Of a DNA stretch of 64,000 bases, positions 48,628 to 57,127 are shown one piece after another; the stretch's first letter is position 1; every line of letters begins with the position of its first letter. Made by a program: the position numbers and the translations under genes. The notes under the pieces were generated by a model. It saw only the letters and a program-made list of their open reading frames with translations, was not told the DNA's origin and ran no database searches. Source of the stretch: Cellulosimicrobium protaetiae (GTDB taxonomy: Bacteria; Actinomycetota; Actinomycetes; Actinomycetales; Cellulomonadaceae); assembly GCF_009708005.2 (NCBI RefSeq), contig NZ_CP052757.1:2666001-2730000 (forward strand). The letters are read 5' to 3'.

Positions 48628-49334
48628 GCCCGACGACGGGGCCGGTGCGCGACCGGGTGCCGTCGTCCACGGGACCGGCCTGGTCCCGCTGGGTCGGCCG
48701 CTTCCTCGCGCGCGTCGTCTGGTCGACCCAGGTCCTCGGTGCGCAGCACGTGCCGGCCGACGGCCCGGTCGTCCTGGCGGCGAACCACACGGGCTTCGTC
48801 GACGGGCCGATCGTGCTCGGCGTCGCGCCCCGCCCGCTGCACGTCCTCGTCAAGGAGGAGATGTTCGTCGGACCGGTCGGGTGGGTCCTGCGCGCGGCGG
48901 GCCAGATCCCGGTGGACCGCAGCGGCGGTCGTCGTGCGCTCGCGACCGGGCTGGGCGTGCTGCGCCGGGGCGGCGCGGTCGGCGTGTTCCCGGAGGGCAA
49001 CCGCGGGCGCGGCGACGCGACCTCCGCCCGAGCCGGGGTCGCGTGGCTCGCCCTCAACGGCGGGGCCCGTGTCGTGCCGGTGGCCGTGCTCGGCACGCGC
49101 CGCACGGGCGAGGGCGTCAACCGTCTCCCGGGCCTGCGGCGCCGGCTCGTCGTCCGGTTCGGTGAGCCGTTCGCGGTCGAGCGGGCGCCCGGCGTGAGCG
49201 GCAAGCAGGCGCTCGAGGACGCGAACGAGCGCATCCGCACCGCCCTCGCGGAGCTCGTCGCGGACACCGTGGCCACCACGGGTCTGGCGCTGCCCACGGA
49301 CGACCCGAACCGGGAGCGGCGGACGGCGCCGTGA
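48624..49334 (+). CDS. plsC: 1-acylglycerol-3-phosphate acyltransferase family protein
   Basis: The 236-residue membrane-associated enzyme acylates a glycerolipid, most likely lysophosphatidic acid. Acyltransferase motif I is NHTGFVD with His55 and Asp60, motif II is near LRAAGQIPVDRSGGRRALA, motif III VFPEGNRGRG and motif IV region VVPVAVLGTRRTG. A cmk-plsC-der string is common in actinobacteria. GTGA overlaps join it to cmk and to the EamA gene. Confidence 0.9.
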   Translation: MSPTTGPVRDRVPSSTGPAWSRWVGRFLARVVWSTQVLGAQHVPADGPVVLAANHTGFVDGPIVLGVAPRPLHVLVKEEMFVGPVGWVLRAAGQIPVDRSGGRRALATGLGVLRRGGAVGVFPEGNRGRGDATSARAGVAWLALNGGARVVPVAVLGTRRTGEGVNRLPGLRRRLVVRFGEPFAVERAPGVSGKQALEDANERIRTALAELVADTVATTGLALPTDDPNRERRTAP

Positions 49335-50299
49335 CGACGTCGCCGCAGGGGAGCCTCGACGGGCCGACGGGACCGACGACGGCCCACGTCGTGGGCGACC
49401 GCCCGGGCACGGGCATCCTCGTCGGCCTCGCGTCCGCGCTCGCGTTCGGCGCGAGCGGACCGTTCGTCAAGCCTCTGCTCGAGGCCGGGTGGAGCCCCGG
49501 CGCCGCCGTCTTCGCCCGGGCGCTGTGCTCGGCGCTCGTCCTCGCCCCGGTCGCGGCGGTCGCGCTGCGGGGCAGCCACCGGCTGCTGCGCGAGGAGTGG
49601 CGGCTCGTCCTCGGGTTCGGGCTCGTCGCGGTCGCCGGGACGCAGCTCTGCTACTTCGCGGCCGTCGCGCGCATGCCGGTGGGCATCGCGCTGCTCGTGG
49701 AGTACCTCGCCCCGGTCCTGCTCGTGGGCCTGGCGTGGCTGCGCACGCGGCACGTCCCGCCGCGGCTCACGCTCGCGGGGTGCGTCGTCGCGGTCGCCGG
49801 GCTCGTGCTCGTCGTGGACCCCGCAGGTGCGCGGCCCGACCTCGTCGGGGTCCTGTTCGCCCTCGGCGCGGCCGTCGGTCTCGGCGCCTACTTCGTCCTC
49901 TCGGCGCGGCCGACCCGCCTGCCGGCCGTCGCGCTCGCCGCGTCGGGGCTGGGCGTCGGGGCGCTCGCGCTCGGCGCGGCCGGCCTCGTGGGCGTGCTGC
50001 CGTTCGCCGCACCGTTCGTGGACGTCACCCTGCTCGGGTCGCCCGCGCCCTGGTGGGTTCCGCTGGCGGTCGTCGTGCTCGTCGCGACAGCGTTCGCCTA
50101 CGTCTCCGGCGTGGCCGCGACCGTGCGCATGGGGGAGCGCCTCGCGTCGTTCGTCGGGCTGTCCGAGGTGCTGTTCGCCGTCGTCATCGCGTGGCTGCTC
50201 CTCGGGGAGGTGCCGAGCCTCGTGCAGGCCGCGGGCGGCGTCCTCGTCGTCGCCGGCGTGGTGCTCGTGCGCCTCGCGGGGTCGCCCGCCGCGCGGTAG
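49331..50299 (+). CDS. EamA/RhtA-type transporter of the DMT superfamily
   Basis: The 322-residue protein has about ten membrane helices in two EamA repeats, the first starting at GILVGLASALAFGASGPFVK (residues about 35-54) with ARMPVGIALLVEYLAPVLLV and the second at DLVGVLFALGAAVGLGAYFV with GLSEVLFAVVIAWLLLGEVP. Such proteins export amino acids or metabolites; the substrate cannot be told. GTG at 49331 overlaps plsC. It interrupts the usual plsC-der adjacency. Confidence 0.88.
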   Translation: MTTSPQGSLDGPTGPTTAHVVGDRPGTGILVGLASALAFGASGPFVKPLLEAGWSPGAAVFARALCSALVLAPVAAVALRGSHRLLREEWRLVLGFGLVAVAGTQLCYFAAVARMPVGIALLVEYLAPVLLVGLAWLRTRHVPPRLTLAGCVVAVAGLVLVVDPAGARPDLVGVLFALGAAVGLGAYFVLSARPTRLPAVALAASGLGVGALALGAAGLVGVLPFAAPFVDVTLLGSPAPWWVPLAVVVLVATAFAYVSGVAATVRMGERLASFVGLSEVLFAVVIAWLLLGEVPSLVQAAGGVLVVAGVVLVRLAGSPAAR

Positions 50300-50368
50300 G
50301 TTCGCGCGTAGCCGACCGCGCCGTCGCGAGGTCGTGGACGCGAGCCGGCACGCGGAGGGGGAGGACGG

Positions 50369-50752
50369 ATGACCGACGCTCCGGGCAGGCCCACGACCGT
50401 GGACGAGTACCTGGCGACCCTGGCGCCCCCGGCGCGGGACGTCGTCGCGCACCTGCGCGCCGTCGTGCACGACACCGTGCCCGGCCTGGGCGAGCGCATC
50501 AGCTACGGCATCCCGACGTTCACGCTCGACGACCGCTACGTCGTGTACCTCGCGGGCTGGGCCCACCACGTCTCGCTGTACCCCGTCCCGGAGACGGACG
50601 ACGCGCTGGCGCGCCGGATCGCGCGCTACCAGGACGGCAAGGGCACGCTGCGGTTCTCCCTGGCCGAGCCCGTGCCCGACGACGTCGTGCGCGCCGTGGT
50701 CCGCCGGCTCGCCGCGCGTGCCGGGGAGGTTCGCGACGGCAGGACGGGCTGA
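50369..50752 (+). CDS. DUF1801 domain protein (YdhG/Fra-like)
   Basis: The 127-residue protein matches DUF1801: [21 protein letters not shown] at the start, [20 protein letters not shown] with the conserved Y-G-x-P motif, [12 protein letters not shown] and [19 protein letters not shown] at the end. One family member (Fra in B. subtilis) is a frataxin-like iron chaperone, but most have no known role. A GGAGGA ribosome site precedes the ATG. Together with EamA it is inserted between plsC and der. Confidence 0.85.
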   Translation: MTDAPGRPTTVDEYLATLAPPARDVVAHLRAVVHDTVPGLGERISYGIPTFTLDDRYVVYLAGWAHHVSLYPVPETDDALARRIARYQDGKGTLRFSLAEPVPDDVVRAVVRRLAARAGEVRDGRTG

Positions 50753-50830
50753 CTTCCCCCGGGCGACCACCCGCGGGGACCCGCCAGGACGCGCCGACGG
50801 GGCCGGTTCGGAGCCTGGCCCGCGGCCTGG

Positions 50831-50836
50831 GAGAAT
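50831..50836 (+). promoter_or_regulatory. -10 hexamer of leaderless der promoter
   Basis: GAGAAT ends seven bases before the ATG at 50844. Confidence 0.45.
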
Positions 50837-50843
50837 GGATGCC

Positions 50844-52388
50844 ATGACCACACCCGACCCCGCCCAGCCCGGCACGCCCGGACAGATCGACGCCGCCGGG
50901 CAGGCCGAGGAGCCCCAGGCGCTCGCGGACCCCGCGGACCCCGCGGACTCGGCGGACGACGCCGCGCGTGAGCGCGCGCTGCGCGTCGGCCTCGAGGACT
51001 ACGAGCTGGAGGACACCGACCTCGTCCTCCTCGACGCCGACGGCGAGGTGATCGAGGGCTACGAGCCCGAGGCGCCGCTGCCCGTGCTCGCCGTGGTCGG
51101 TCGCCCGAACGTCGGCAAGTCGACGCTCGTCAACCGCATCATCGGTCGTCGCGAGGCGGTCGTCGAGGACAAGCCGGGCGTCACGCGCGACCGCGTGAGC
51201 TACCCCGCCGAGTGGGCCGGGCGCCGGTTCACGCTCGTGGACACGGGCGGCTGGGAGGTCGACGTCGCGGGCATCGAGTCGAAGGTCGCCGAGCAGGCGG
51301 AGGTCGCGATCTCGCTCGCGGACGCCGTGCTGTTCGTCGTCGACGCGACCGTCGGCGCCACCGCGACGGACGAGCGCGTCGTGCGGCTGCTGCGCGAGTC
51401 CGGCAAGCCGGTCGTGCTGTGCGCCAACAAGGTCGACGGGCAGTCGGGCGAGGCCGACGCGGCGTACCTGTGGAGCCTCGGCCTCGGCGAGCCGTACCCG
51501 GTGTCCGCGCTGCACGGGCGCGGCACGGGCGACCTGCTCGACGCGGCGATGGCCGCGCTGCCGACCGAGTCCGCCCACGGCGAGGTGCGCCCGACGGGCC
51601 CCCGCCGCGTCGCGCTCATCGGTCGCCCGAACGTCGGCAAGTCCTCGCTGCTCAACAAGATCGCCGGCGCGGACCGCGTCGTCGTCGACGAGACCGCGGG
51701 CACGACCCGCGACCCGGTCGACGAGCTCGTGACGATCAAGGACGTCCCCTACGTCCTCGTCGACACGGCCGGCATCCGCCGCCGCGTCCACCAGACCAAG
51801 GGCGCCGACTTCTACGCCTCGCTGCGCACGCAGGCCGCGATCGAGAAGGCCGAGCTCGCGGTCGTGCTCGTCGACGCGTCCGTCCCGCTCACCGAGCAGG
51901 ACACGCGCGTCATCTCCCAGGTCGTCGACGCCGGTCGCGCGCTCGTCATCGCGTACAACAAGTGGGACCTCATGGACGAGGACCGCCGTCCGTTCCTCGA
52001 GCGCGAGATCGAGAAGGACCTGGTCCAGGTGCAGTGGGCGCCGCGCGTCAACGTCTCCGCGCGCACCGGCTGGCACACCGACCGCCTCGTGCCCGCGATC
52101 CAGCGCTCGCTCGAGTCGTGGGACACGCGCATCCCGACCGGTCGCCTCAACGCGTTCCTCGGCGAGCTCGTCGCCGCCCACCCGCACCCGCTGCGCGGCG
52201 GCAAGCAGCCCCGCATCCTCTTCGCGACCCAGGCGTCCACGCGGCCGCCGCGGTTCGTCATCTTCGCGACCGGCTTCCTCGAGGCCGGATACCGCCGGTT
52301 CATCGAACGCCGCCTGCGCGAGACGTTCGGGTTCGAGGGCACGCCCATCGAGATCAGCGTGCGCGTGCGGGAGAAGCGCAAGCGGTGA
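50844..52388 (+). CDS. der: Ribosome assembly GTPase Der (EngA)
   Basis: The 514-residue GTPase matures the 50S subunit. It has two G domains: GRPNVGKST at 86-94 with DTGGWEV and CANKVDG, and GRPNVGKSS at 260-268 with DTAGIRRRV and YNKWDLMDE. The KH-like C-terminal domain ([20 protein letters not shown]) ends in a basic tail. Residues 1-75 are an acidic extension ([14 protein letters not shown] and on), common in actinobacterial Der. The start at 50844 is chosen by promoter spacing; ATG 50835 is also possible. It overlaps the next gene (GTGA). Confidence 0.96.
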   Translation: MTTPDPAQPGTPGQIDAAGQAEEPQALADPADPADSADDAARERALRVGLEDYELEDTDLVLLDADGEVIEGYEPEAPLPVLAVVGRPNVGKSTLVNRIIGRREAVVEDKPGVTRDRVSYPAEWAGRRFTLVDTGGWEVDVAGIESKVAEQAEVAISLADAVLFVVDATVGATATDERVVRLLRESGKPVVLCANKVDGQSGEADAAYLWSLGLGEPYPVSALHGRGTGDLLDAAMAALPTESAHGEVRPTGPRRVALIGRPNVGKSSLLNKIAGADRVVVDETAGTTRDPVDELVTIKDVPYVLVDTAGIRRRVHQTKGADFYASLRTQAAIEKAELAVVLVDASVPLTEQDTRVISQVVDAGRALVIAYNKWDLMDEDRRPFLEREIEKDLVQVQWAPRVNVSARTGWHTDRLVPAIQRSLESWDTRIPTGRLNAFLGELVAAHPHPLRGGKQPRILFATQASTRPPRFVIFATGFLEAGYRRFIERRLRETFGFEGTPIEISVRVREKRKR

Positions 52389-53500
52389 GCGACGGCGCGG
52401 CACGCGTCCCCGCGGGGGTGACCCGGCGGGGACGCGCGCTGCGCCTCGGCGTCGCGCGCGACACCGCCGCGACACGCCACCTCGTGACGTTCCTCGTCGT
52501 GACCGTCGCGACCGTGCTCGTCACGCGCTTCCTGCTCGCCGCGTCGGGGTACCCGCAGGTCGGCGGGGGAGACCTGCACGTGGCGCACGTGCTCTGGGGC
52601 GGGCTCGGGATGGCGCTCGCGGTCGTCGTGCTGCTGTCGTTCGTCGGTCCCGCGCTGCGCTCGCTCGGGGCGGTGCTCGGCGGCGTGGGGTTCGGGCTGT
52701 TCGTCGACGAGATCGGCAAGTTCGTCACGGCGGACAACGACTACTTCTACCAGCCGACCGCGGCGCTCATCTACGCGACCGTCGTGGTCCTCGTGCTCGT
52801 GGTCGAGGCGCTGCACGGGCGGCGCCGCCACCACCCGGCCGAGTACCTGGCGGTCGCGACGGACCGGGCCGTCGCGGGCGTCGCGGGCGGGTTCACCGAC
52901 GACGCGCGCGGGGAGGCCAGGGCGCTCGTCGCGCTCGGCCGGGGCGAGCCCGGGGCGGACGAGGTCGCGGCGCTCGTCGAGGCCGTGCCGCGGGACGACG
53001 TCGACCTCCCCGACCCGGTCCGCGGTCTGGTGCGCCGCGCGTCGTCCTGGTTCGCCGCGGCGCTGGAGCGGCGCTGGGCGGCCGTCGTGGCCGTGGTCCT
53101 CGTGCTCGGGACCGCGCTGGGGTCGTTGCTGGCGGGGATACGCGTGCTGTCGGGCGGGATCGACGTGCCCGCGTGGGTCGGTGCGGGGATCGTCGTCGGC
53201 GTCGCAGGGACGGTCGTGTGCGTCGTCGTCGGTGTGCTGACCGCGCGGGGTGGTCGCCCCGCGGACCGGCGCGCGGCCGCCGTCTGGGTCCGGCGCGGCG
53301 TGCTCGTGTCCCTGCTCCTCACGCAGCTCCTCGTGTTCCGTGCGCTCCAGTGGGTCGGCGTCGCCGGGCTGGCGGTCGACCTGCTCGTGCTGGCCGCGCT
53401 CGGCGCCGCCCTCGGCGGGGACGACGAGCGTCGCCGGGTGTCGTCACGCGCCTCCGACGCGAGCATCCCGCCGCGAGATGGCGACGTACGGCCCAGATAG
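52385..53500 (+). CDS. Unknown integral membrane protein
   Basis: The 371-residue protein has about eight predicted membrane helices in two groups of four: [60 protein letters not shown] and [20 protein letters not shown], then a soluble segment of about 85 residues and a second group from residue about 230. [19 protein letters not shown] is a notable conserved-looking acidic/aromatic loop. I do not recognise the family. The GTG overlaps the der stop, so it is coupled to der. Its last residues are encoded by the left arm of a palindromic repeat. Confidence 0.75.
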   Translation: MSDGAARVPAGVTRRGRALRLGVARDTAATRHLVTFLVVTVATVLVTRFLLAASGYPQVGGGDLHVAHVLWGGLGMALAVVVLLSFVGPALRSLGAVLGGVGFGLFVDEIGKFVTADNDYFYQPTAALIYATVVVLVLVVEALHGRRRHHPAEYLAVATDRAVAGVAGGFTDDARGEARALVALGRGEPGADEVAALVEAVPRDDVDLPDPVRGLVRRASSWFAAALERRWAAVVAVVLVLGTALGSLLAGIRVLSGGIDVPAWVGAGIVVGVAGTVVCVVVGVLTARGGRPADRRAAAVWVRRGVLVSLLLTQLLVFRALQWVGVAGLAVDLLVLAALGAALGGDDERRRVSSRASDASIPPRDGDVRPR

Positions 53501-53574
53501 CGACGTACGGACGCTCAGGAGTGGCTTGGCGTGCGGTACGTCGCCATCTGGGGATCCTCGGACTCGGGATGCTC
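53461..53574. repeat. Palindromic repeat element spanning two convergent gene ends
   Basis: GAGCATCCCG (53461-53470) is inverted at 53565-53574, and AGATGGCGACGTAC (53476-53489) is inverted at 53536-53549. A second direct copy, AGATAGCGACGTACGG, is at 53495-53510. The left side encodes the C-terminus of the membrane protein and the right edge includes part of the stop codon of the FMN reductase gene. Confidence 0.7.
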
Positions 53575-54136
53575 AGACGCCGACGGTCGCCGGCCTCAGC
53601 GCAGCGGCGAGACGGCGCACCTCCGCGAGCATGCGTGTGGCGGCCTGGGCGAGGCTGCCGTCGTCCTGGATCCGGCCGTCGTCGTCGAGCCAGCGACGCA
53701 GGTGCACGGTGACGGCGCTCGCGATGGGAACCATGCCGAGGGCGACGACGACGGGCGTGATCGCCTCGACCGCGCGCATCCCGCCCGAGGACATCCCGTA
53801 GGACACGAAGCCGACAGGCTTGTCGCGCCACTCGTCAGCCAGGTAGTCGAGCGCGTTCTTCAGCGGGGCGGTGTACCCACGGTTGTACTCCGGCATGACG
53901 AGGACGACGGCGTCCGCCGCGTCCACGCGCGCGCTCCACGCGAGCGTGTGGGCGTGCACGTACCCGCCGGAGTGCGCGTCGACGGGCTCGTCGAGGAACG
54001 GCAGGGCGATCTCGGCGAGGTCCGCGACGTCGACCTCGAGGTCCGGGTCGGCGGGCACCTGGGAGAGGAACCAGCCGGCGACGGCGGGGCCGACACGGGT
54101 GGGGCGGGTGCTGGCGACGACGACGAGCAGCTTCAC
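53573..54136 (-). CDS. NADPH-dependent FMN reductase family protein
   Basis: The 187-residue flavodoxin-like protein starts with LLVVVASTRPTRVGPAVAGW, the phosphate-binding loop of FMN, and has the family signature MPEYNRGYTAPLKNALDYL and GFVSYGMSSGGMRAVE. Relatives reduce FMN, quinones, chromate or azo dyes. The GTG start has AGGAG eight bases upstream and overlaps the stop of the YczE-like gene (GTGA). Expression is probably controlled by the divergent MarR protein through the upstream gene's promoter. Confidence 0.92.
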   Translation of the reverse strand: MKLLVVVASTRPTRVGPAVAGWFLSQVPADPDLEVDVADLAEIALPFLDEPVDAHSGGYVHAHTLAWSARVDAADAVVLVMPEYNRGYTAPLKNALDYLADEWRDKPVGFVSYGMSSGGMRAVEAITPVVVALGMVPIASAVTVHLRRWLDDDGRIQDDGSLAQAATRMLAEVRRLAAALRPATVGV

Positions 54137-54771
54137 GAGCGGTCTCCTGGGGTGGTGGGGAGGGACTCCGCGGACGCGTGGTCCGTGGAGCGCCGGGTCG
54201 GGACGGTGAACAGGGTGAGGAACGGCTGGACGAGAGGTCCGACGGCGAACGCGTAGACGACGGTGCCGACGCCGACCGTCCCCCCGAGCGCGAAGCCGGC
54301 CGCGAGGACGACGAGCTCGATCCCGAGGCGCGACCAGCGCAGTGACAAGCCGCGGGCGGCGAGCCCGGTCATGAGCCCGTCGCGCGGACCGGGCCCGTAC
54401 CCCGCGCCGATGTAGAGACCGGTCGCCGCGGCGTTGACGACGACGCCCGCGACGAGCAGGGCGACGCGCCCGGGGAGCGCCTCGACGGTCGGGAGGACCG
54501 CGAGGGTCAGGTCGACGAACACACCGACGAGCACGACGTTCGCGACGGTGCCGAGTCCGGGGCGCTGGCGCAGCGGGATCCAGAGCACGAGCACGACGAC
54601 GCTCGCCAGGATCACGACGACGCCCAGCGGTAGTCCGGTCGCGCGGGCGACGCCCTGGTGCAGGACGTCCCACGGGAAAAGCCCGAGATCGGCGCGCACG
54701 AGCAGCGCGATGCTCGCACCGAAGAGCGCGAGCCCGACCACGAGCTGGGCGAGGCGCCGTGTCGTTGACAT
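54133..54771 (-). CDS. YczE/YitT-like membrane protein
   Basis: The 212-residue protein has five or six membrane helices: LAQLVVGLALFGASIALLVR, LPLGVVVILASVVVLVLWIP, TVANVVLVGVFVDLTLAVLP, and GYGPGPRDGLMTGLAARGLSL is the family signature (G-x-G-P-R-D). Function of YczE proteins is unknown. Its ATG lies inside the left ten-base palindrome of the operator region, so repressor binding would cover the start itself. First gene of a two-gene unit with the FMN reductase. Confidence 0.85.
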   Translation of the reverse strand: MSTTRRLAQLVVGLALFGASIALLVRADLGLFPWDVLHQGVARATGLPLGVVVILASVVVLVLWIPLRQRPGLGTVANVVLVGVFVDLTLAVLPTVEALPGRVALLVAGVVVNAAATGLYIGAGYGPGPRDGLMTGLAARGLSLRWSRLGIELVVLAAGFALGGTVGVGTVVYAFAVGPLVQPFLTLFTVPTRRSTDHASAESLPTTPGDRS

Positions 54772-54809
54772 GTCATCGATGCAACCACGGACTCGATGAC
54801 ATGTCAACG
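54763..54809. promoter_or_regulatory. Double palindromic operator between yczE-like gene and marR
   Basis: CGTTGACATGTCATCGA (54763-54779) is perfectly inverted at 54793-54809. Each arm contains the palindrome TGACATGTCA (54766-54775 and 54797-54806), so two identical ten-base operators lie 31 bp apart, about three helical turns. The left one overlaps the ATG of the YczE-like gene. Confidence 0.85.
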
Positions 54810-54816
54810 AGTGTGC

Positions 54817-54822
54817 GATGCT
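54817..54822 (+). promoter_or_regulatory. -10-like hexamer of leaderless marR promoter
   Basis: GATGCT ends six bases before the ATG at 54829, and the right operator palindrome ends 11 bases upstream of it, over the spacer. Confidence 0.4.
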
Positions 54823-54828
54823 GGACCC

Positions 54829-55299
54829 ATGACCGACGTTGCCGAGCCTCGATGGCTCTCGCCCGACGAGGAACGTGCGTGGCGCGCCTACCGCCGCATG
54901 CAGACCGTCCTGCCCGTCGCGCTCGCGCGCGACCTCGCGCGGGACTCCGGACTGTCCGACCCCGACTACGACGTGCTCTCGACCCTGTCCGAGCAGGCAG
55001 GGCACCGGTGGCAGCTCCGCGACCTCGCCGCCCGCATGCTCTGGTCCCGCAGCCGGCTCTCGCACCACCTCGCGCGCATGGAGACGCGCGGGCTCGTCCG
55101 GCGCGAGGCGGACGCGGACGACGGCCGCAACGCCGTCGTCGTCCTCACCGACCACGGGTTCGCGACGCTCGAGGCCGCCGCGCCCGCGCACGTCGCGTCC
55201 GTACGCCGCCACCTCGTCGACCTCGCCACGCCCGACGAGCTCGCGGCGCTCGCGGCCCTCGCCGAACGCGTCGTCGCCGAGGTGGGCGACCTCTCGTAG
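54829..55299 (+). CDS. MarR-family transcriptional regulator
   Basis: The 156-residue protein has the MarR winged helix: LSPDEERAWRAYRRMQTVLP as the dimer helix, LRDLAARMLWSRSRLSHHLARM as the recognition helix, and the wing LVRREADADDGRNAVVVLT. WLSPDEERAWRAYRRM is characteristic of an actinobacterial subgroup linked to redox and flavin enzymes. It probably represses itself and the divergent YczE-like/FMN reductase genes through the two palindromes. Confidence 0.92.
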   Translation: MTDVAEPRWLSPDEERAWRAYRRMQTVLPVALARDLARDSGLSDPDYDVLSTLSEQAGHRWQLRDLAARMLWSRSRLSHHLARMETRGLVRREADADDGRNAVVVLTDHGFATLEAAAPAHVASVRRHLVDLATPDELAALAALAERVVAEVGDLS

Positions 55300-55411
55300 C
55301 GCGGCGAGCGACCACCCACGACGCGGTGCTCGCGCGCTCGCCCGCCGACGGCGCGACCCGAGGCGCGACGAGGTCGCGACGGGCGACGGGTGCCACGGCC
55401 CCGCGACAGGG

Positions 55412-55449
55412 CGGCCCTGACCGCACGGCGATGCGTGCGGCCAGGGCCG
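55412..55449. terminator. Bidirectional terminator marR / kduI
   Basis: Positions 55412-55426 pair with 55435-55449 at 14 of 15 positions around an eight-base loop, between the convergent marR and kduI genes. Confidence 0.75.
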
Positions 55450-55465
55450 GGTGGGACGGTGACCG

Positions 55466-56302
55466 TCAGCGCATGGTGGTGACGGGGAACCCGTCCATGT
55501 CGTCGAACGACTGGTTCTCGCCCGCCATGGCCCACACGAACGAGTACGCGGCCGTCCCGACGCCCGAGTGCACGGACCAGCTCGGGGAGATGACGGCCTC
55601 GCGGTCGGCCACCACGAGGTGGCGGGTCTCGGTCGGCCGGCCGCACAGGTGCACGACCCGCGCGTCGGCGGGCACGTCGAAGTAGAGGTAGCACTCGGTG
55701 CGGCGGTCGTGGGTGTGAGCCGGCATGGTGTTCCACATGCTGCCGGGGTGCAGCGACGTCACGCCCATCACGATCTGGCATGACTTCACGCCGTTCTCGT
55801 GGATGTACTGGTTGAGCGAGCGGCGGTTCGACGTGACCTGGTCGCCGAGCTCGCGCACCGTGCCCTGGCCGGGCAGCGTGAGCACCGTCGGGTAGGCGGT
55901 GTGCGCGGGCGCGGAGAACAGGTAGAACGCGGCCGGGCCCTCGTCGCCCGAGCCGGCGTTCGCGAACACGACCTCGCGCACGCCGCGGCCCACGTACAGG
56001 CACGCGCCCTTGGGCAGCTCGTGCACCTCGCCGTCGGTCGTCACCGTGCCGGCGCCCCCGACGTTGACGATGCCGACCTCGCGGTGCTCGAGGAAGTACT
56101 CGCTGCGGATCTCGTCGTAGGTGGGGAGGGCGAGTGGCGCGTCGCCGGGCACGGCGCCGCCGAGGACGACGCGGTCGTGGTGGGTGTAGGTGACGTTCAC
56201 CTCGCCCGGGACGAACAGGTCCTGGACGAGGAAGCGGTCGCGCAGCTCCTGCGTCGTCGCTCCGGTGATCTGCTCGGGGCTGGTGGCGTAGCGCTGTTCC
56301 AC
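55466..56302 (-). CDS. kduI: 5-keto-4-deoxyuronate isomerase
   Basis: The 278-residue zinc isomerase converts 5-keto-4-deoxyuronate, from unsaturated uronic acids, to 2,5-diketo-3-deoxygluconate. The cupin metal ligands are visible: His, His and Glu in MPAHTHDRRTECYLYF and the later His in WSVHSGVGT. The start MEQRYATSPEQITG and VTYTHHDRVVLGG are typical. GTG start. It is the last gene of the uronide cluster, downstream of kduD by 60 bases, and is followed by a terminator. Confidence 0.95.
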   Translation of the reverse strand: MEQRYATSPEQITGATTQELRDRFLVQDLFVPGEVNVTYTHHDRVVLGGAVPGDAPLALPTYDEIRSEYFLEHREVGIVNVGGAGTVTTDGEVHELPKGACLYVGRGVREVVFANAGSGDEGPAAFYLFSAPAHTAYPTVLTLPGQGTVRELGDQVTSNRRSLNQYIHENGVKSCQIVMGVTSLHPGSMWNTMPAHTHDRRTECYLYFDVPADARVVHLCGRPTETRHLVVADREAVISPSWSVHSGVGTAAYSFVWAMAGENQSFDDMDGFPVTTMR

Positions 56303-56362
56303 GGTTCTGCTCTCCTGGTAGTGCGGGTGGTGCTCAGGTCGGTCTGCGGTGCGGCGCCGTGC

Positions 56363-57127
56363 TCAGCGCACGAGCCAGCCGCCGTCCACGGGGACGACGG
56401 CACCGTTGACGTAGTCGGACGCCGAGGACGCGAGGAACACGAACGTCCCGGCGAGGTCGTCGGGCGTGCCCCAGCGTGCGGCGGGGATGCGGTCCGCGAT
56501 GGAGCGCTCGCGCGCCTCGTCGGCACGGATCGGCGCCGTGTTGTCCGTCGCCATGTACCCGGGGGCGATCGCGTTGGCGTTGACGCCCTTCGCGGCGAGC
56601 TCGTTCGCGAACGCCTTGGTGATGCCCGCGACGGCGTGCTTCGAGGCGGTGTAGCCCGGCACGAGGATGCCGCCCTGGAACGACAGCATCGACGCGATGT
56701 TGATGATCTTCCCGGAGCCCTGCTCGGCGAAGCGGCGGCCCGCGGCCTGGGACAGGTGGAACACCGCGTCGAGGTTGATCGCCAGCACGTCGTCCCAGTC
56801 CTGCGCGGGGTGCTCGAGCAGCGGCGCGCGGCGGATGATGCCGGCGTTGTTGACGAGCACGTCGATCCGCCCGAGGACGTCCACGACCTCGGCGACCACG
56901 TCGTGCAGGTCCTGGGCGGACGTCTCCAGCAGGTCGCGCTCGAGCACGTGCACGCGGCGGCCGAGCGCCTCGACCGCCGCGACCGTCTCGCTCGGCGTGC
57001 TGCGGTCGAGCAGCGCGACGTCCGCGCCGGCCTCGGCGAGCGCGACGGCCGCGCCCTGCCCGAGACCACGGCTCGAGCCGGTCACGAGCGCGACCTTCCC
57101 GTCGAGGCGGAACCGGTCGAGGATCAT
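56363..57127 (-). CDS. kduD: 2-keto-3-deoxygluconate dehydrogenase (KduD-type SDR)
   Basis: The 254-residue short-chain dehydrogenase reduces 2,5-diketo-3-deoxygluconate to 2-keto-3-deoxygluconate (KDG). It has the cofactor loop VTGSSRGLGQGAA, NNAGIIRR, the catalytic IASMLSFQGG...YTASKHAV (Ser, Tyr, Lys) and the KduD-diagnostic NAIAPGYMATDNTAPIRAD and SSASDYVNGAVVPVDGGW. The ATG follows GAAGGAG and overlaps the FAH gene's stop (ATGA). Confidence 0.93.
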   Translation of the reverse strand: MILDRFRLDGKVALVTGSSRGLGQGAAVALAEAGADVALLDRSTPSETVAAVEALGRRVHVLERDLLETSAQDLHDVVAEVVDVLGRIDVLVNNAGIIRRAPLLEHPAQDWDDVLAINLDAVFHLSQAAGRRFAEQGSGKIINIASMLSFQGGILVPGYTASKHAVAGITKAFANELAAKGVNANAIAPGYMATDNTAPIRADEARERSIADRIPAARWGTPDDLAGTFVFLASSASDYVNGAVVPVDGGWLVR

